Assembly: GCA_910587485.1 (NCBI GenBank)
Contig: CAJUKN010000006.1
Coordinates: 1 to 64,000, forward strand
Origin: an uncultured Lachnospira sp.
Lineage (GTDB): Bacteria > Bacillota > Clostridia > Lachnospirales > Lachnospiraceae
Direction: 5' to 3'
DNA: 64,000 nucleotides
The notes under the pieces: model-generated
The model's input: the letters and a program-made list of their open reading frames with translations, nothing else
Told to the model about the DNA's origin: nothing
Database searches by the model: none
Made by a program: the position numbers and the translations under genes
Shown: positions 16,595-25,848 of the stretch, piece after piece
How the letters are laid out: every line of letters starts with the position of its first letter
Numbering within the stretch: position 1 is the first letter of the stretch

Positions 16595-18256
16595 ATGTTG
16601 AAAACTTTTTTTCGTTTTATGAGATTGATGGGGGATAGACTTCCTATCTATTTAGGTGCTATTTTGCTTTCTACCATAGGTGATGCAGGGCGTAAGGTAG
16701 CAAATTCATATTTGATTAAAGATATTGTCGCAGCAGCACAAACTGGCAATGCAGATAATATTTTCATTCTTGTGCTTGGAAATTTTGCCGTCTTTGTTTT
16801 TGGTTTGTTTTTGTGGCGTTTTGGTATTATACATTATAATATTGAGGGCAGAACAGGGGCAGGTAAAGTAGAAAAGCTTGTATTTTCAAAGGCTATGCGT
16901 TTACCGATGTCCTACTATGAAAAAAATCATAGTAGTGATTTTATGTCAAGACTGATTTTTGATACACAAAAGGCTTCTGATATTTATACATCAAGACTTC
17001 GCAGGCTGCTTTCAGCATTAATTTCTACAATAGTGTATCTTATTCCAATGTTTTACTTTAGTTGGGAACTTACCCTTTGCCTGATTGGAATAAGTCTGTT
17101 CGCTTTTGGAATTAATAGCCTTTTTGCAAATCCTATAAAAACAGCAGGCAAACAGCTTTCTGATAAAAATAATAGAATGCTTGAAAAATTGACAAGCATT
17201 TTATCAGGTATGGAATTAATAAAAATTTTTCCAGTTCGTTCAAGGCTGTCAAAGGAATATGAAAATGCTAACAAAGAATATTTTCATATTCAAAAACATG
17301 CAAACCGATTATCAGCAGGTCTTGAGTGTTTAAATAGCATGTTTGATTTAATAGGTGCTTTGGCGTTTTTAGGACTTGGCATATGGTTTGTGTCATTGGA
17401 AAGGATAAATCTGGGAGAATTGACAGCACTTTATACCTTATATGGCGCATTTCGCAATGTCTTTTTAGAAATAGGACAATATTTGCCGCAGATGATGAAT
17501 TGCATTGCTAATGCCGAGAAAATTTTTGAATTTCTTGATATGGAAGAAGAGCCAGAACAATGGACAGTTAAAGACTATAAGAATAATGATATCAGAACAA
17601 TAAAATCACGTGATAATGTAATGTTGTCAGTACAGAATATAAGTTTTTCATATAATAAGGACAGAAAGGTTTTGGATAATTTTTCAATGGAAATTGAAAA
17701 AGGAAGCGTTGTTGCTGTTGTGGGCGAATCAGGCTGTGGAAAAAGTACGCTTGTAAAGCTTTTATTAGGATTTTATCCAATAGAAAAAGGAAGTATGTAT
17801 GTAGATGGAAAAGAATACCATGAACTTACATTAAAGGAAATCAGAGAAAAAATTTCATATGTTCCGCAAGAACCATATTTATATGAGACAACGATTGCCC
17901 AAAATATATCCTATGGCAAATATGGAGCAAGTCGTGATGAAATTATAGAGGCTGCAAAGGCAGCGAATGCCCATGACTTTATTGTAAAACTGCCAGATGG
18001 ATATGATACCGTATTAGGAGAACGTGGCAATACTTTATCAGGAGGAGAAAAACAGCGCATAGCAATTGCTCGTGCAATTATTAGAAATGCACCTATTATT
18101 ATATTAGATGAGGCTACATCTGCGCTTGATAATGAGTCGGAATCACTTGTTCAGGAGGCAATAAAAGCCCTAAGGGGTGGGCGCACGATACTTACAATAG
18201 CACATCGACCAAGCAGTATTGCAGCAGCAGATGTAGTAGTACATTTGCATAGTTGA
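16595..18256 (+). CDS. ABC exporter half-transporter (second of a pair)
   Basis: The 553-aa half-transporter has Walker A GESGCGKST near residue 377, LSGGE near 481, Walker B IIILDEA near 501 and IAHRPSSIAAADVVV. The frame ends abruptly at HLHS, about 20-30 residues earlier than usual, just where the decayed two-component genes begin. The loss of the C-terminal tail may be part of the same rearrangement. The catalytic motifs are intact, so it may still work with the preceding gene. Confidence 0.85.
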   Translation: MLKTFFRFMRLMGDRLPIYLGAILLSTIGDAGRKVANSYLIKDIVAAAQTGNADNIFILVLGNFAVFVFGLFLWRFGIIHYNIEGRTGAGKVEKLVFSKAMRLPMSYYEKNHSSDFMSRLIFDTQKASDIYTSRLRRLLSALISTIVYLIPMFYFSWELTLCLIGISLFAFGINSLFANPIKTAGKQLSDKNNRMLEKLTSILSGMELIKIFPVRSRLSKEYENANKEYFHIQKHANRLSAGLECLNSMFDLIGALAFLGLGIWFVSLERINLGELTALYTLYGAFRNVFLEIGQYLPQMMNCIANAEKIFEFLDMEEEPEQWTVKDYKNNDIRTIKSRDNVMLSVQNISFSYNKDRKVLDNFSMEIEKGSVVAVVGESGCGKSTLVKLLLGFYPIEKGSMYVDGKEYHELTLKEIREKISYVPQEPYLYETTIAQNISYGKYGASRDEIIEAAKAANAHDFIVKLPDGYDTVLGERGNTLSGGEKQRIAIARAIIRNAPIIILDEATSALDNESESLVQEAIKALRGGRTILTIAHRPSSIAAADVVVHLHS

Positions 18257-18280
18257 TGTTATCTGTTTCAATAGATATAA

Positions 18281-19138
18281 TTGTTGGTAGATGATGAAAA
18301 AGATATTGTTGATTTAATGGAAGAAGTGCTACATCAAGATGGGTTTTTAAATATTCAAAAGGAATATACAGGTTTAGAAGCTTTACAAATATGTAAAGAA
18401 TTTCAGCCAGATGTAATTGTTTTAGATGTAATGTTACCAGAAATTGATGGTATAGAAGTCTGCAAAAAAATTCGTGAATTTTTATTGTGTTCAATTCTTT
18501 TTCTTTCTTCAAAGAATGATGATATTGATAAAATCCTTGGCTTGTCAAGCAGTGGAGATGATTATATAACAAAACCTTTTAGTTCACAAGAAATTGTATT
18601 CCAAATTAAAGCGCAGCTTCGCCGTCAACAATATCAAACTATTCTGCAACCAAATAAAAATAATATTGTGGTTGCTGATTTGTTGTTTGACAAGGAAAAT
18701 ACAATTATGGTTCATATTCGGCATCTTTTTGTAATTATCATTCATATGCCGGCTGATTCTATTAAAACAAGCGATTATTCAATGAAATTTACGAAAGAGT
18801 TAAAAAAACAAATTATTTATATAGAAAATACCCCTAAAATTAAGCAGTCTGGTATCGAATTATTACAATCAAACCAAACAGGCATACAAATATTAGACGA
18901 TAGGAGGCAAGAACTGGTTAGTTATTAAAAACCAGAAAATGCAAAAGATTTTTATTCCAATGCAGAAATTTTGCAGATTTATCAGACAGGACATATTATA
19001 ATTTCTGATAATGGAAATGGTATATCTCCCGAAGAAGTAAATGGTCTGTTTCAGAGATATTATCGAGGAACGAATCGTTATTTTATAAGAAAGAAGTTAA
19101 GATTAATTAAGGTTGATAGCTTATTATTTAAATTGTAA
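18281..19138 (+). pseudogene. Decayed response regulator-histidine kinase pair
   Basis: The reading starts inside a receiver domain (LLVDDEKDIVDLMEEVL, acceptor in VIVLDVMLPEIDG, then YITKPFSS). The winged helix is reduced to a fragment (MVHIRHL) and the frame runs straight into kinase remnants (GIQILDDRRQELVSY). After an in-frame stop at 18926-18928 the same frame continues with KPENAKDFYSNAEIL and the kinase ATP lid ISDNGNGISPEEVNGLF. So at least two internal deletions and one stop have joined an OmpR-type regulator to its kinase. It ends in a strong terminator. Confidence 0.75.
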
Positions 19139-19157
19139 TAGCTATTAACCTTTTTTA
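19109..19157 (+). terminator. Strong Rho-independent terminator
   Basis: AAGGTTGATAGCT (19109-19121) pairs with AGCTATTAACCTT (19140-19152) over 13 bases with one G-T pair, followed by a T run. It marks the former end of the two-component transcript. Confidence 0.8.
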
Positions 19158-19267
19158 TATGCTGCAAATAAAGATAGGTTTTTGCAGATAGAGAAAAAAT
19201 TTTATAAGAAAGCAGATGTAAATTTGAAGATTATTTTGAAATCAATTACAGACAATATTGCTATTGA

Positions 19268-19920
19268 GGGAAAAATATAGTTAAAGATTTTGAAATAGGA
19301 GATACAACAACAAAGGTATTAAAAGATGTATCTATAAAAGTGTTGAAAGGCGAATTTGTTTCTATTATGGGACAATCAGGTTCTGGAAAAAGTACACTTC
19401 TTTATATTTTGGGAGGTCTTGACATACCAACAAAAGGTGCAGTTTTTATAAATGGAATGGATATATCAAAATTTAATGATGAAAAAATGAGTAAAATTAG
19501 ACGACGGCAAATAGGGTTTGTCTTTCAATTTTATAATCTTATTTCAAACTTGAATGTAGAAGAAAATATTATGCTTCCCTTGTTATTGGATGGAAAGAAA
19601 ATGAAAGATTATAAAAAACACTTGATGAAATTTTAGAGATTGTAGGATTAACTGACAGAAAGAAGCATACAACGAGAGAATTATCAGGAGGTCAGCAACA
19701 AAGAGTAGCAATAGCGTGTGCTTTAATTAGCAATCCAGAAATTTTATTAGCAGATGAACCAACTGGAAATTTAGATAGTGCAACAAATGCAAAAATTATG
19801 AATTTATTGTAGCGCATTAACAAAGATATTAAACAAACTGTTATTATGGTGACATATTCTTTAGAAGCTGCAAAAAACAGCAGTCGAACGATTACAGTAA
19901 AAGATGGAAGAATTGTTTAG
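19268..19920 (+). pseudogene. Broken MacB/LolD-type ABC ATPase
   Basis: Translation gives an ATPase of the FtsX-partner type: VLKGEFVSIMGQSGSGKST (Walker A), GFVFQFYNL (Q-loop), [12 protein letters not shown] (signature), [12 protein letters not shown] (Walker B). The gene lacks a proper start. It is frameshifted near 19615, where one A seems lost from an A run, and has an in-frame TAG at 19810-19812. The FtsX-like permease is missing. With the decayed two-component genes upstream it resembles the remains of a BceRS-AB-like antibiotic-sensing module (inference). Confidence 0.8.
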
Positions 19921-19923
19921 ATT

Positions 19924-19945
19924 GATTGCGAATATCTACTTGACT
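19924..19945 (+). repeat. Fragment of the GCGGAT-hairpin repeat (copy F)
   Basis: GATTGCGAATATCTACTTGA, then CT, matches the 3' end of copies A and D with two changes in the hairpin. It follows the stop of the broken ABC ATPase; the rest of the gap to 20037 holds nothing else. Confidence 0.45.
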
Positions 19946-20037
19946 ATTTATGTTGCAAAAATATGAAAATGTTTTTGAGATTACAAAAATAAAATTTTCT
20001 ATCAAATGAGGTTGAAGTAAAGAATAATATATAATTA

Positions 20038-20085
20038 TTGACTTATTGAACAATGTTCAGTATAATAAGAATTGAACAATGTTCA
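20038..20085 (+). promoter_or_regulatory. TetR promoter with paired operators
   Basis: TTGACT at 20038-20043 and TATAAT at 20061-20066 are 17 bases apart, a strong sigma-A promoter. The near-palindrome TGAACAATGTTCA occurs twice, at 20047-20059 between the promoter boxes and at 20073-20085 just after the -10. This is the expected layout for TetR autorepression. Confidence 0.75.
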
Positions 20086-20095
20086 AGGAGGGGTT

Positions 20096-20668
20096 ATGGA
20101 CAATAAAGAAATTATTATTCAAGCTACAATAGACCTTATCAATAAAAAAGGTGAGCAAATAAATAATATTACTGTGCGAGAAATATGTAAAAAAGCAAAT
20201 GTAGGTTTAGGGCTTGTTAATTATCATTTTGGAAACAAAGATAGACTTGTAGAATTGTGCGTTGAACGCATTATCAATAGCATTGTTGATAACTTTTGTT
20301 CTATTCAAGAAAAAACAGAAGAACTTACACCTTTTGAAAAACTTGACTATCTTGGCAATATGACCTTGACATTTTTGTTTGAACATTATGCTGTGTCAAA
20401 AATTTCTATCCTTTCAGATATGAGTATGCCAAAGGAAGATGATAATACACATAGGACATACCTTGCTTATTTGCCACTTATATCTGCTTGTCGCCCAGAT
20501 TGGGATAAAAAAATGCTTGAACGCAAGACATTTTATTTAATTACAGTAATGCAGCAATCCTTTTTGCGTTACAAAGTAATTTTACAGCTTTATGGAATTG
20601 ATTTGAATAATCCCAAAGAACGCAAGGAATTTCATTCAAAAATATTGCATGATATTTTAGAAATGTAA
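20096..20668 (+). CDS. TetR-family regulator
   Basis: The 190-aa regulator has an N-terminal helix-turn-helix (TVREICKKANVGLGLVNYHFGNKDRLV) and a helical ligand domain. The ATG at 20096 sits behind AAGGAGGGG; an earlier ATG at 20072 lies inside the operator and is rejected. Two copies of TGAACAATGTTCA overlap its promoter, so it represses itself and probably the flavodoxin-like gene that follows. Confidence 0.88.
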   Translation: MDNKEIIIQATIDLINKKGEQINNITVREICKKANVGLGLVNYHFGNKDRLVELCVERIINSIVDNFCSIQEKTEELTPFEKLDYLGNMTLTFLFEHYAVSKISILSDMSMPKEDDNTHRTYLAYLPLISACRPDWDKKMLERKTFYLITVMQQSFLRYKVILQLYGIDLNNPKERKEFHSKILHDILEM

Positions 20669-20734
20669 TTTATCAACTGTCCATAATTTAAAGGTGATAA
20701 GTTTTTTCCTATGAAAAACGAAAGGATTTAATTT

Positions 20735-21454
20735 ATGAAAATTACAGTAATAAATGGAACAGAAAAACATGGTGTAACCTATCAATTGAAAGAGATATTT
20801 TTAGAACAATTCAAGAAAAAAGCAGAAATCACAGAATTTTACTTGCCAAGAGATTGTCCTGCTTTTTGCACAGGTTGTTGTAACTGTATCTTTAAGGGTG
20901 AGCATACATGCAAGGATGCGATATATATACAAAAAATTGCAGCATCATTATTGGAAGCGGATTTGATTGTAATGACTTCGCCCGCCTATGTGATGCATAC
21001 AACAGGTGCAATGAAAGCCTTGCTTGACCATTTCGCTTATTTATGGATGCCACATCGTCCAGCTTCCCTAATGTTTGCAAAGCGAGCAGTTATTATTACA
21101 CAATGTCTTGGCGCGGGAGCGAAGTCTACAGCGAAAGATATAAAACACAGTCTTTCTTGGTGGGGAATTTCTAAAATTAAAGTGTTTACAGGCAAACTGA
21201 TGAAGGATATTGTCTGGAATAAACTTACAGAGAAAAAGCGATTTATACTTACTAAAAGAATAAAACGATTATCAAAAAAACTTGCTTGTATTAATTATGA
21301 AAAACCTTCACATATAAATATAATGACACGAATAAAATTTGTTTTTTGTCGTATGATACAAAAATCATTACATAAAAATAATTCGGAAAATCTTGATGGA
21401 AAGTATTGGGCAGAACAAGGGTGGCTTGGGAAAGCTAGAGTGTGGAAAAGTTAA
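20735..21454 (+). CDS. Flavodoxin-family/NADPH-dependent FMN reductase-like protein
   Basis: The 239-aa protein starts MKITVINGTEKHGVTYQLKE, an FMN-reductase-like phosphate loop. It has a cysteine-rich segment CPAFCTGCCNCIFKGEHTC and then ADLIVMTSPAYVMHTTGAMK, the second flavin contact. The cysteines are typical of iron-sulfur-flavoprotein-like members, though spacing here may not hold a cluster. The C-terminal ~80 residues are basic. It is under the preceding TetR gene. Its ribosome leader (AACGAAAGGATTT) nearly repeats the one at 4540. Confidence 0.8.
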   Translation: MKITVINGTEKHGVTYQLKEIFLEQFKKKAEITEFYLPRDCPAFCTGCCNCIFKGEHTCKDAIYIQKIAASLLEADLIVMTSPAYVMHTTGAMKALLDHFAYLWMPHRPASLMFAKRAVIITQCLGAGAKSTAKDIKHSLSWWGISKIKVFTGKLMKDIVWNKLTEKKRFILTKRIKRLSKKLACINYEKPSHINIMTRIKFVFCRMIQKSLHKNNSENLDGKYWAEQGWLGKARVWKS

Positions 21455-21524
21455 AATATTGGATAGATTTTATGGTATTTGTATAGTTTGTTTGCTGAAG
21501 ATAAGGTAAAATCAAAATGTTTTA

Positions 21525-22109
21525 TCAAATTGGGGTACAGCATTCAATAAAGCCATTTACACCAGCACATAGAAGCTGATTTGATATTTTTATCATTTCT
21601 TCCAGAGGGATTTTTTTTCCATCTGCTACCCACTGGCTATACATTTCCACAGTAGAGGTCTGGATAAAATGCAGTAAGATACTTTGTTTTGAAGATTCGA
21701 GAAGCTGAAGCCATGCAGAGTTTTTCCATGTGAAATTCATCACGTTATTAATCATTCTGCTTCTAATGTATCCGTAATTTCCACTACAGGTAATCTTTTC
21801 ATAGACAGCCCCTTTTTCTGCAGAATAGAGAAAAAATTCACGATTAATTTTATCAAGATCTTCTGGAATCCGATAGTTTTTAATGCGTTTCAGATATTCT
21901 TCTATCATTACTCCCTGTAATTCAGTGAGCAGGTCATCAAGAGTCGAATAATACCGATAAAAGGTTTTTTTATTGATTCGCGCTCTTTCGCATAGCTCTT
22001 TGACTGTAATCTTTTCATAATCCATTTCACAAATCATATCTTCAAAAGTTTTCTGAATGGCATCCATTGTTTTCTGTATCCTTAAATCTTCCGTGCCGTT
22101 AATTAGCAT
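21525..22109 (-). CDS. TetR-family regulator
   Basis: The 194-aa protein has an N-terminal TetR helix-turn-helix (ITVKELCERARINKKTFYRYYSTLDDLL) and a C-terminal helical domain. It is divergent from the aldo/keto reductase cluster at 22467-25720 and probably controls it. The inverted repeat GCAACT-TG-AGTTGC at 22234-22247 in the intergenic region is a candidate site. Confidence 0.88.
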   Translation of the reverse strand: MLINGTEDLRIQKTMDAIQKTFEDMICEMDYEKITVKELCERARINKKTFYRYYSTLDDLLTELQGVMIEEYLKRIKNYRIPEDLDKINREFFLYSAEKGAVYEKITCSGNYGYIRSRMINNVMNFTWKNSAWLQLLESSKQSILLHFIQTSTVEMYSQWVADGKKIPLEEMIKISNQLLCAGVNGFIECCTPI

Positions 22110-22466
22110 TTTAACTACCTCCTTGGGATTTGTGCAACCTTTTTATGAGAAGTGTGGCATAACTCACTTTTTTTAGAAAAGTGACCGTTGTTTTTACTTC
22201 TTGATGTGGATATAATAAACTTTACAGAGATAAGCAACTTGAGTTGCATAATATAAGAATATCACAGATAAATAAAAAAGTCAAGGTGGTCTATCATATG
22301 ACTTAAAAAACAGTATGCACAGAATCACACAGAAAAGCTCGAGCTGATGCCATACAAAAAAATGAAATGGGGACAATTCTCATAGAAAAAATTTATATAA
22401 AAACAATATTTATTATTATTAATAAATATATGATAAATGAAAAAGTTTAAGGAGGTATTTCAAATA
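22110..22466. other. Divergent control region with promoter and candidate operator
   Basis: This 357-base gap separates the minus-strand TetR gene from the plus-strand reductases. TTGTTT (22188-22193) and TATAAT (22211-22216) are 17 bases apart and face the reductases. GCAACTTGAGTTGC (22234-22247) just downstream is a TetR-type inverted repeat. That leaves a leader of over 200 bases before the first reductase with no convincing gene. Confidence 0.5.
22234..22247. promoter_or_regulatory. Candidate TetR operator
   Basis: GCAACT-TG-AGTTGC is a perfect 6-bp inverted repeat, 18 bases after a TATAAT -10 box in the region between the divergent TetR and reductase genes. Confidence 0.45.
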
Positions 22467-23483
22467 ATGAAAAAAAACAGTATTTTTTTCTTGGCACTCA
22501 TTTTTATATTTAGTATGGTTGGGTGCAGTGCAGAAAGTGATTTACGAACATTAGAACCGACAGCCATTATAAGGGAAGATGAAACGAAGTTTTCTTCCAG
22601 CACAGATGCAAAGGATATGTCAGATGATAAGAATCCGGCAGGAGAAGCTGGTGCATTTAATCTTGAAAAAGGTACAGTCCTTTTAAACAACGGATATGAA
22701 ATGCCGATTCTTGGTATTGGCTGTTTTAGGCTTTCACAAGAAGAAGCGGAAAATTCTGTCTATTGGGCGCTTCGTGATGGATACCGTCTGATTGACACTG
22801 CTCGAATTTATGGAAATGAGACTGGTGTTGGGCGTGGGATACGAAGGGCAATTGATGAGGGCATTGTAACTAGGGAAGAAATCTTTGTGACAACCAAAAT
22901 GTGGACGGACGATTACAATGATGGGGCGGCGGCAGTCAAGACCTCTCTTGAAAGGCTTGACCTTGATTATATTGACCTTATGATTCTTCACCATTCACAG
23001 CCAGAAAATGACGTAGAGGCATATCAGGCAATGGAACAGGCTGTTGCAGAGGGGAAACTCAAATCCATTGGGCTGTCCAATTACTATGAGTCAGAGGACT
23101 TTGACCGTTTGGTGAATGTAACAACAATTGTTCCCGCCCTGATTCAAAATGAAACGCATCCATACCATCAAAGTATGGAGATGAAGGAGCATATTGTCCA
23201 GTATGGTACCGTTATGGAATCGTGGTTTCCATTGGGCGGCAGAGGAAATACGCAGACATTGTTTAATGATGCAACTATCAGCAGCATAGCTAAAGCACAC
23301 GGCAAGACTTCTGCACAAATTATCCTGCGTTGGCATCTGCAAGCAGGGAATATTGCAATCCCTGGCTCAAGTAATGAGGCACATATCCAAGAGAACTTTG
23401 AGGTTTTTGACTTTGAACTGTCAAAGGATGAAATGCAGAGGATAACGGATATTGACAAGAATCAGAGGTTTGCAAGTTATTAA
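22467..23483 (+). CDS. Aldo/keto reductase lipoprotein
   Basis: The 338-aa protein combines a lipoprotein signal (MKKNSIFFLALIFIFSMVGC), a ~50-residue linker and a complete aldo/keto reductase: YRLIDTARIYGNETGVG, FVTTKMWTDD, DLMILHHSQPENDVEAY and IPGSSNEAHIQENFEVFDF. A reductase of this family fixed outside the membrane is unusual because NADPH is cytoplasmic. The ATG at 22467 is chosen for its AAGGAGG site; an earlier start would spoil the signal peptide. Confidence 0.87.
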   Translation: MKKNSIFFLALIFIFSMVGCSAESDLRTLEPTAIIREDETKFSSSTDAKDMSDDKNPAGEAGAFNLEKGTVLLNNGYEMPILGIGCFRLSQEEAENSVYWALRDGYRLIDTARIYGNETGVGRGIRRAIDEGIVTREEIFVTTKMWTDDYNDGAAAVKTSLERLDLDYIDLMILHHSQPENDVEAYQAMEQAVAEGKLKSIGLSNYYESEDFDRLVNVTTIVPALIQNETHPYHQSMEMKEHIVQYGTVMESWFPLGGRGNTQTLFNDATISSIAKAHGKTSAQIILRWHLQAGNIAIPGSSNEAHIQENFEVFDFELSKDEMQRITDIDKNQRFASY

Positions 23484-23497
23484 TAAGAGGAGGCTGC

Positions 23498-24466
23498 ATG
23501 AAAACAAGATTATTAAGAGATATTGAAGTATCCGAAGTTGGTATGGGATGCATGGCATTTTCCCATGGTTATGGGCAGATACCGCCAGAGGAATACAGCA
23601 TGGAAGCAATCAGAAATGCTTATCAGAATGGTTGCACATTTTTTGATACTGCAGAGATTTACAGTCCGAACCTTTCTAGCATTGGGCATAATGAACGCAT
23701 TGTTGGAAAAGCACTATATGAGGTTCGGAATCAGGTGGTGATTGCTACGAAACTGTTTTTAAATGGATTTGAAGCTATCGACAGAGGTTCAGTTTACCAT
23801 GCAGTCCGCAGACATTTGGAAGGCTCACTGGAACGGCTTCGGACGGACAGAGTGGACTTATATTATCTCCACAGGATGGGTGGTGTATCTGTGGAAAAGA
23901 TTGCGGAAGCTATGGGCAGGCTCATGGAGGATGATTTAATCCGCGGCTGGGGGCTGTCACAGGTAGATGTCCCCATTATTAAGAGAGCCAACGAGGTAAT
24001 GCCACTCTCAGCAGTCCAGAATATTTATTCCATGGTAGAGCGTGATGCAGAAAAAGGCGTAATTCCTTACTGTATGGAGAACAATATTGGTTTTGTCCCA
24101 TTTTCCCCTATCGCCAGTGGGCTTCTTTCTGGGAAGATTACAGTGGACACACAATTTGAGAGGCATGATGATGTCAGAAACTGGGTTCCACAGCTTTCTA
24201 AAGCAAATATAGCAGGAAATCAGCCAATTATTGACCTTCTGAAAAGATATGCAGAAATGAAAAATGCTACTAGCGCACAAATTTCCCTAGCGTGGATGCT
24301 GCATAAGTATCCCAATGTAGTCCCAATACCAGGTTCAAAAAATAAAGAGCGTATTGTTGAAAATCTGGATGCAGCCAAAGTTGAATTAACAGACGAAGAG
24401 TTCAGTTCCCTAGAAGAAGCACTGAATGGGTGCAGGGTATATGGTCATAGAGGATTTCATAGATAG
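23498..24466 (+). CDS. Aldo/keto reductase
   Basis: The 322-aa cytoplasmic reductase has GMGCMAFSHGYG at the N-terminus, FFDTAEIYSP (catalytic Asp/Tyr), ATKLFL (Lys), YYLHRMGG (His) and PIPGSKNKERIVENLDAA (NADPH site). It resembles the gene at 7962 more than its operon neighbours. It follows the lipoprotein reductase after 14 bases, behind an AGAGGAGG site. Confidence 0.9.
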   Translation: MKTRLLRDIEVSEVGMGCMAFSHGYGQIPPEEYSMEAIRNAYQNGCTFFDTAEIYSPNLSSIGHNERIVGKALYEVRNQVVIATKLFLNGFEAIDRGSVYHAVRRHLEGSLERLRTDRVDLYYLHRMGGVSVEKIAEAMGRLMEDDLIRGWGLSQVDVPIIKRANEVMPLSAVQNIYSMVERDAEKGVIPYCMENNIGFVPFSPIASGLLSGKITVDTQFERHDDVRNWVPQLSKANIAGNQPIIDLLKRYAEMKNATSAQISLAWMLHKYPNVVPIPGSKNKERIVENLDAAKVELTDEEFSSLEEALNGCRVYGHRGFHR

Positions 24467-24484
24467 CAGCAAGGAGACAGTATC

Positions 24485-24577
24485 ATGGAATTAGAACGGG
24501 TAAACATGAGGAACGAAAATTATAAGTCTTTCATTTATGAAATTCACAGATGTGGGAAGCTGGGGAAGAAATCGTAA
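24485..24577 (+). CDS. Possible 30-residue peptide
   Basis: A short frame, MELERVNMRNENYKSF onward, starts 7 bases after CAAGGAGAC, a good ribosome site, in the gap between two reductase genes. Its end can also be read in other frames as plausible coding sequence, so it may be the remnant of a longer gene. No family is recognised. Confidence 0.3.
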   Translation: MELERVNMRNENYKSFIYEIHRCGKLGKKS

Positions 24578-24613
24578 TTGAATAAAACTTATAGAATAAA
24601 TGGAGGAATCGCA

Positions 24614-25720
24614 ATGAAAAAATTTGGTTTTGGGTTAATGAGGTTGCCCGTGGTAAATGGAAATTACAATGAGGTAGATATTCCAAAAATGACAGAAATG
24701 GTGGATGCTTTTTTAGAAGCAGGTGGTACCTACTTTGATACGGCATATCCATATCATGGTGGCAACAGTGAGAAGGCTTTCCGGGAAACTGTGGTAAAAC
24801 GGTATCCAAGGGAGCGTTTTACCATTACAGATAAAATGCCAGTTTACATGGTACAGAAAACAGAGCAGATGCAGGGAATCTTTGAAGAACAGCTAAAACG
24901 GTGTGGCGTGGAGTATTTTGATTATTATTGGCTTCATGCACTGGCTGGCACCAATTACGAGAATGTCCAAAAAGTGGGAGCATTTGATTTTCTGGTACAG
25001 AAAAAAGAAGAAGGGAGAATCCATCACATCGGCTTTTCTTTCCATGATTCGCCAGAGCTTTTGGAGCGTATATTGAAGGATCACCCAGAAATAGAATATG
25101 TTCAGCTTCAGTTAAATTATCTGGATTGGGAAGATGTGGCAATCAGAGCGAAGGAATGCTATGAGATTGCCACAAGGCATGACAAGCCAGTGATTGTGAT
25201 GGAGCCAATCAAAGGAGGAGCGCTTGCGAATATCCCTGAGGAAGCAGACAGGATATTGAAGGCACAGACACCAGAACTTTCCACCGCATCGTGGGCAATC
25301 CGTTTTGCAGCCACTCATAAAAATGTGATGATGGTACTTTCAGGTATGGGCAATATGGAACAGCTTGAAGATAACCTAAGCTACATGAAGGATTTTGAGC
25401 CTTTAAGCAGAGCAGAAATAGAAGCATTGAAACAGGCTGCAAATATCATTCGTTCGGGGATTGCCATTCCCTGTACAGCCTGCAGATATTGTGTCAGTGA
25501 AAGCGAATGTCCAAAGAACATTGCAATTCCAGATTGTTTTGCATTATATAACGATAACAAAAATTTTAAAGGTATGGTGTCCTCAATCTATTATAACAAT
25601 CTGGTATTGACACATGGAAAAGCGTCGGAGTGTATTAGCTGTGGAAAATGCGAAAAACACTGTCCACAGCATTTGCCGATTCGGAAATATTTGAAAGATG
25701 TAGCGGAAGTATTTGGCTGA
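24614..25720 (+). CDS. Aldo/keto reductase with C-terminal 4Fe-4S domain
   Basis: The 368-aa protein has an N-terminal reductase barrel (GFGLMRLPV, YFDTAYPYHGGNSE, YYWLHAL, then PIKGG) followed by a ferredoxin-like tail. The tail carries CTACRYCVSESECPKN near residue 290 and CISCGKCEKHCPQ near 345. This matches the anaerobe-type 'aldo/keto reductase with 4Fe-4S' family. The clusters imply electron transfer with ferredoxin or flavodoxin, which fits the surrounding flavodoxins. The ATG at 24614 has a TGGAGGAAT site. Confidence 0.9.
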   Translation: MKKFGFGLMRLPVVNGNYNEVDIPKMTEMVDAFLEAGGTYFDTAYPYHGGNSEKAFRETVVKRYPRERFTITDKMPVYMVQKTEQMQGIFEEQLKRCGVEYFDYYWLHALAGTNYENVQKVGAFDFLVQKKEEGRIHHIGFSFHDSPELLERILKDHPEIEYVQLQLNYLDWEDVAIRAKECYEIATRHDKPVIVMEPIKGGALANIPEEADRILKAQTPELSTASWAIRFAATHKNVMMVLSGMGNMEQLEDNLSYMKDFEPLSRAEIEALKQAANIIRSGIAIPCTACRYCVSESECPKNIAIPDCFALYNDNKNFKGMVSSIYYNNLVLTHGKASECISCGKCEKHCPQHLPIRKYLKDVAEVFG

Positions 25721-25848
25721 TAAGGAAGATCGGTTGTTGTTTCTGTCATTTTCTACATGATAGCTGGAACTTCGGATGATTACTATTATGTCAAAGGAAT
25801 ACGACATGAATGTGAGAGTTATAGCATGATAATAGAATTAGAATTGAA

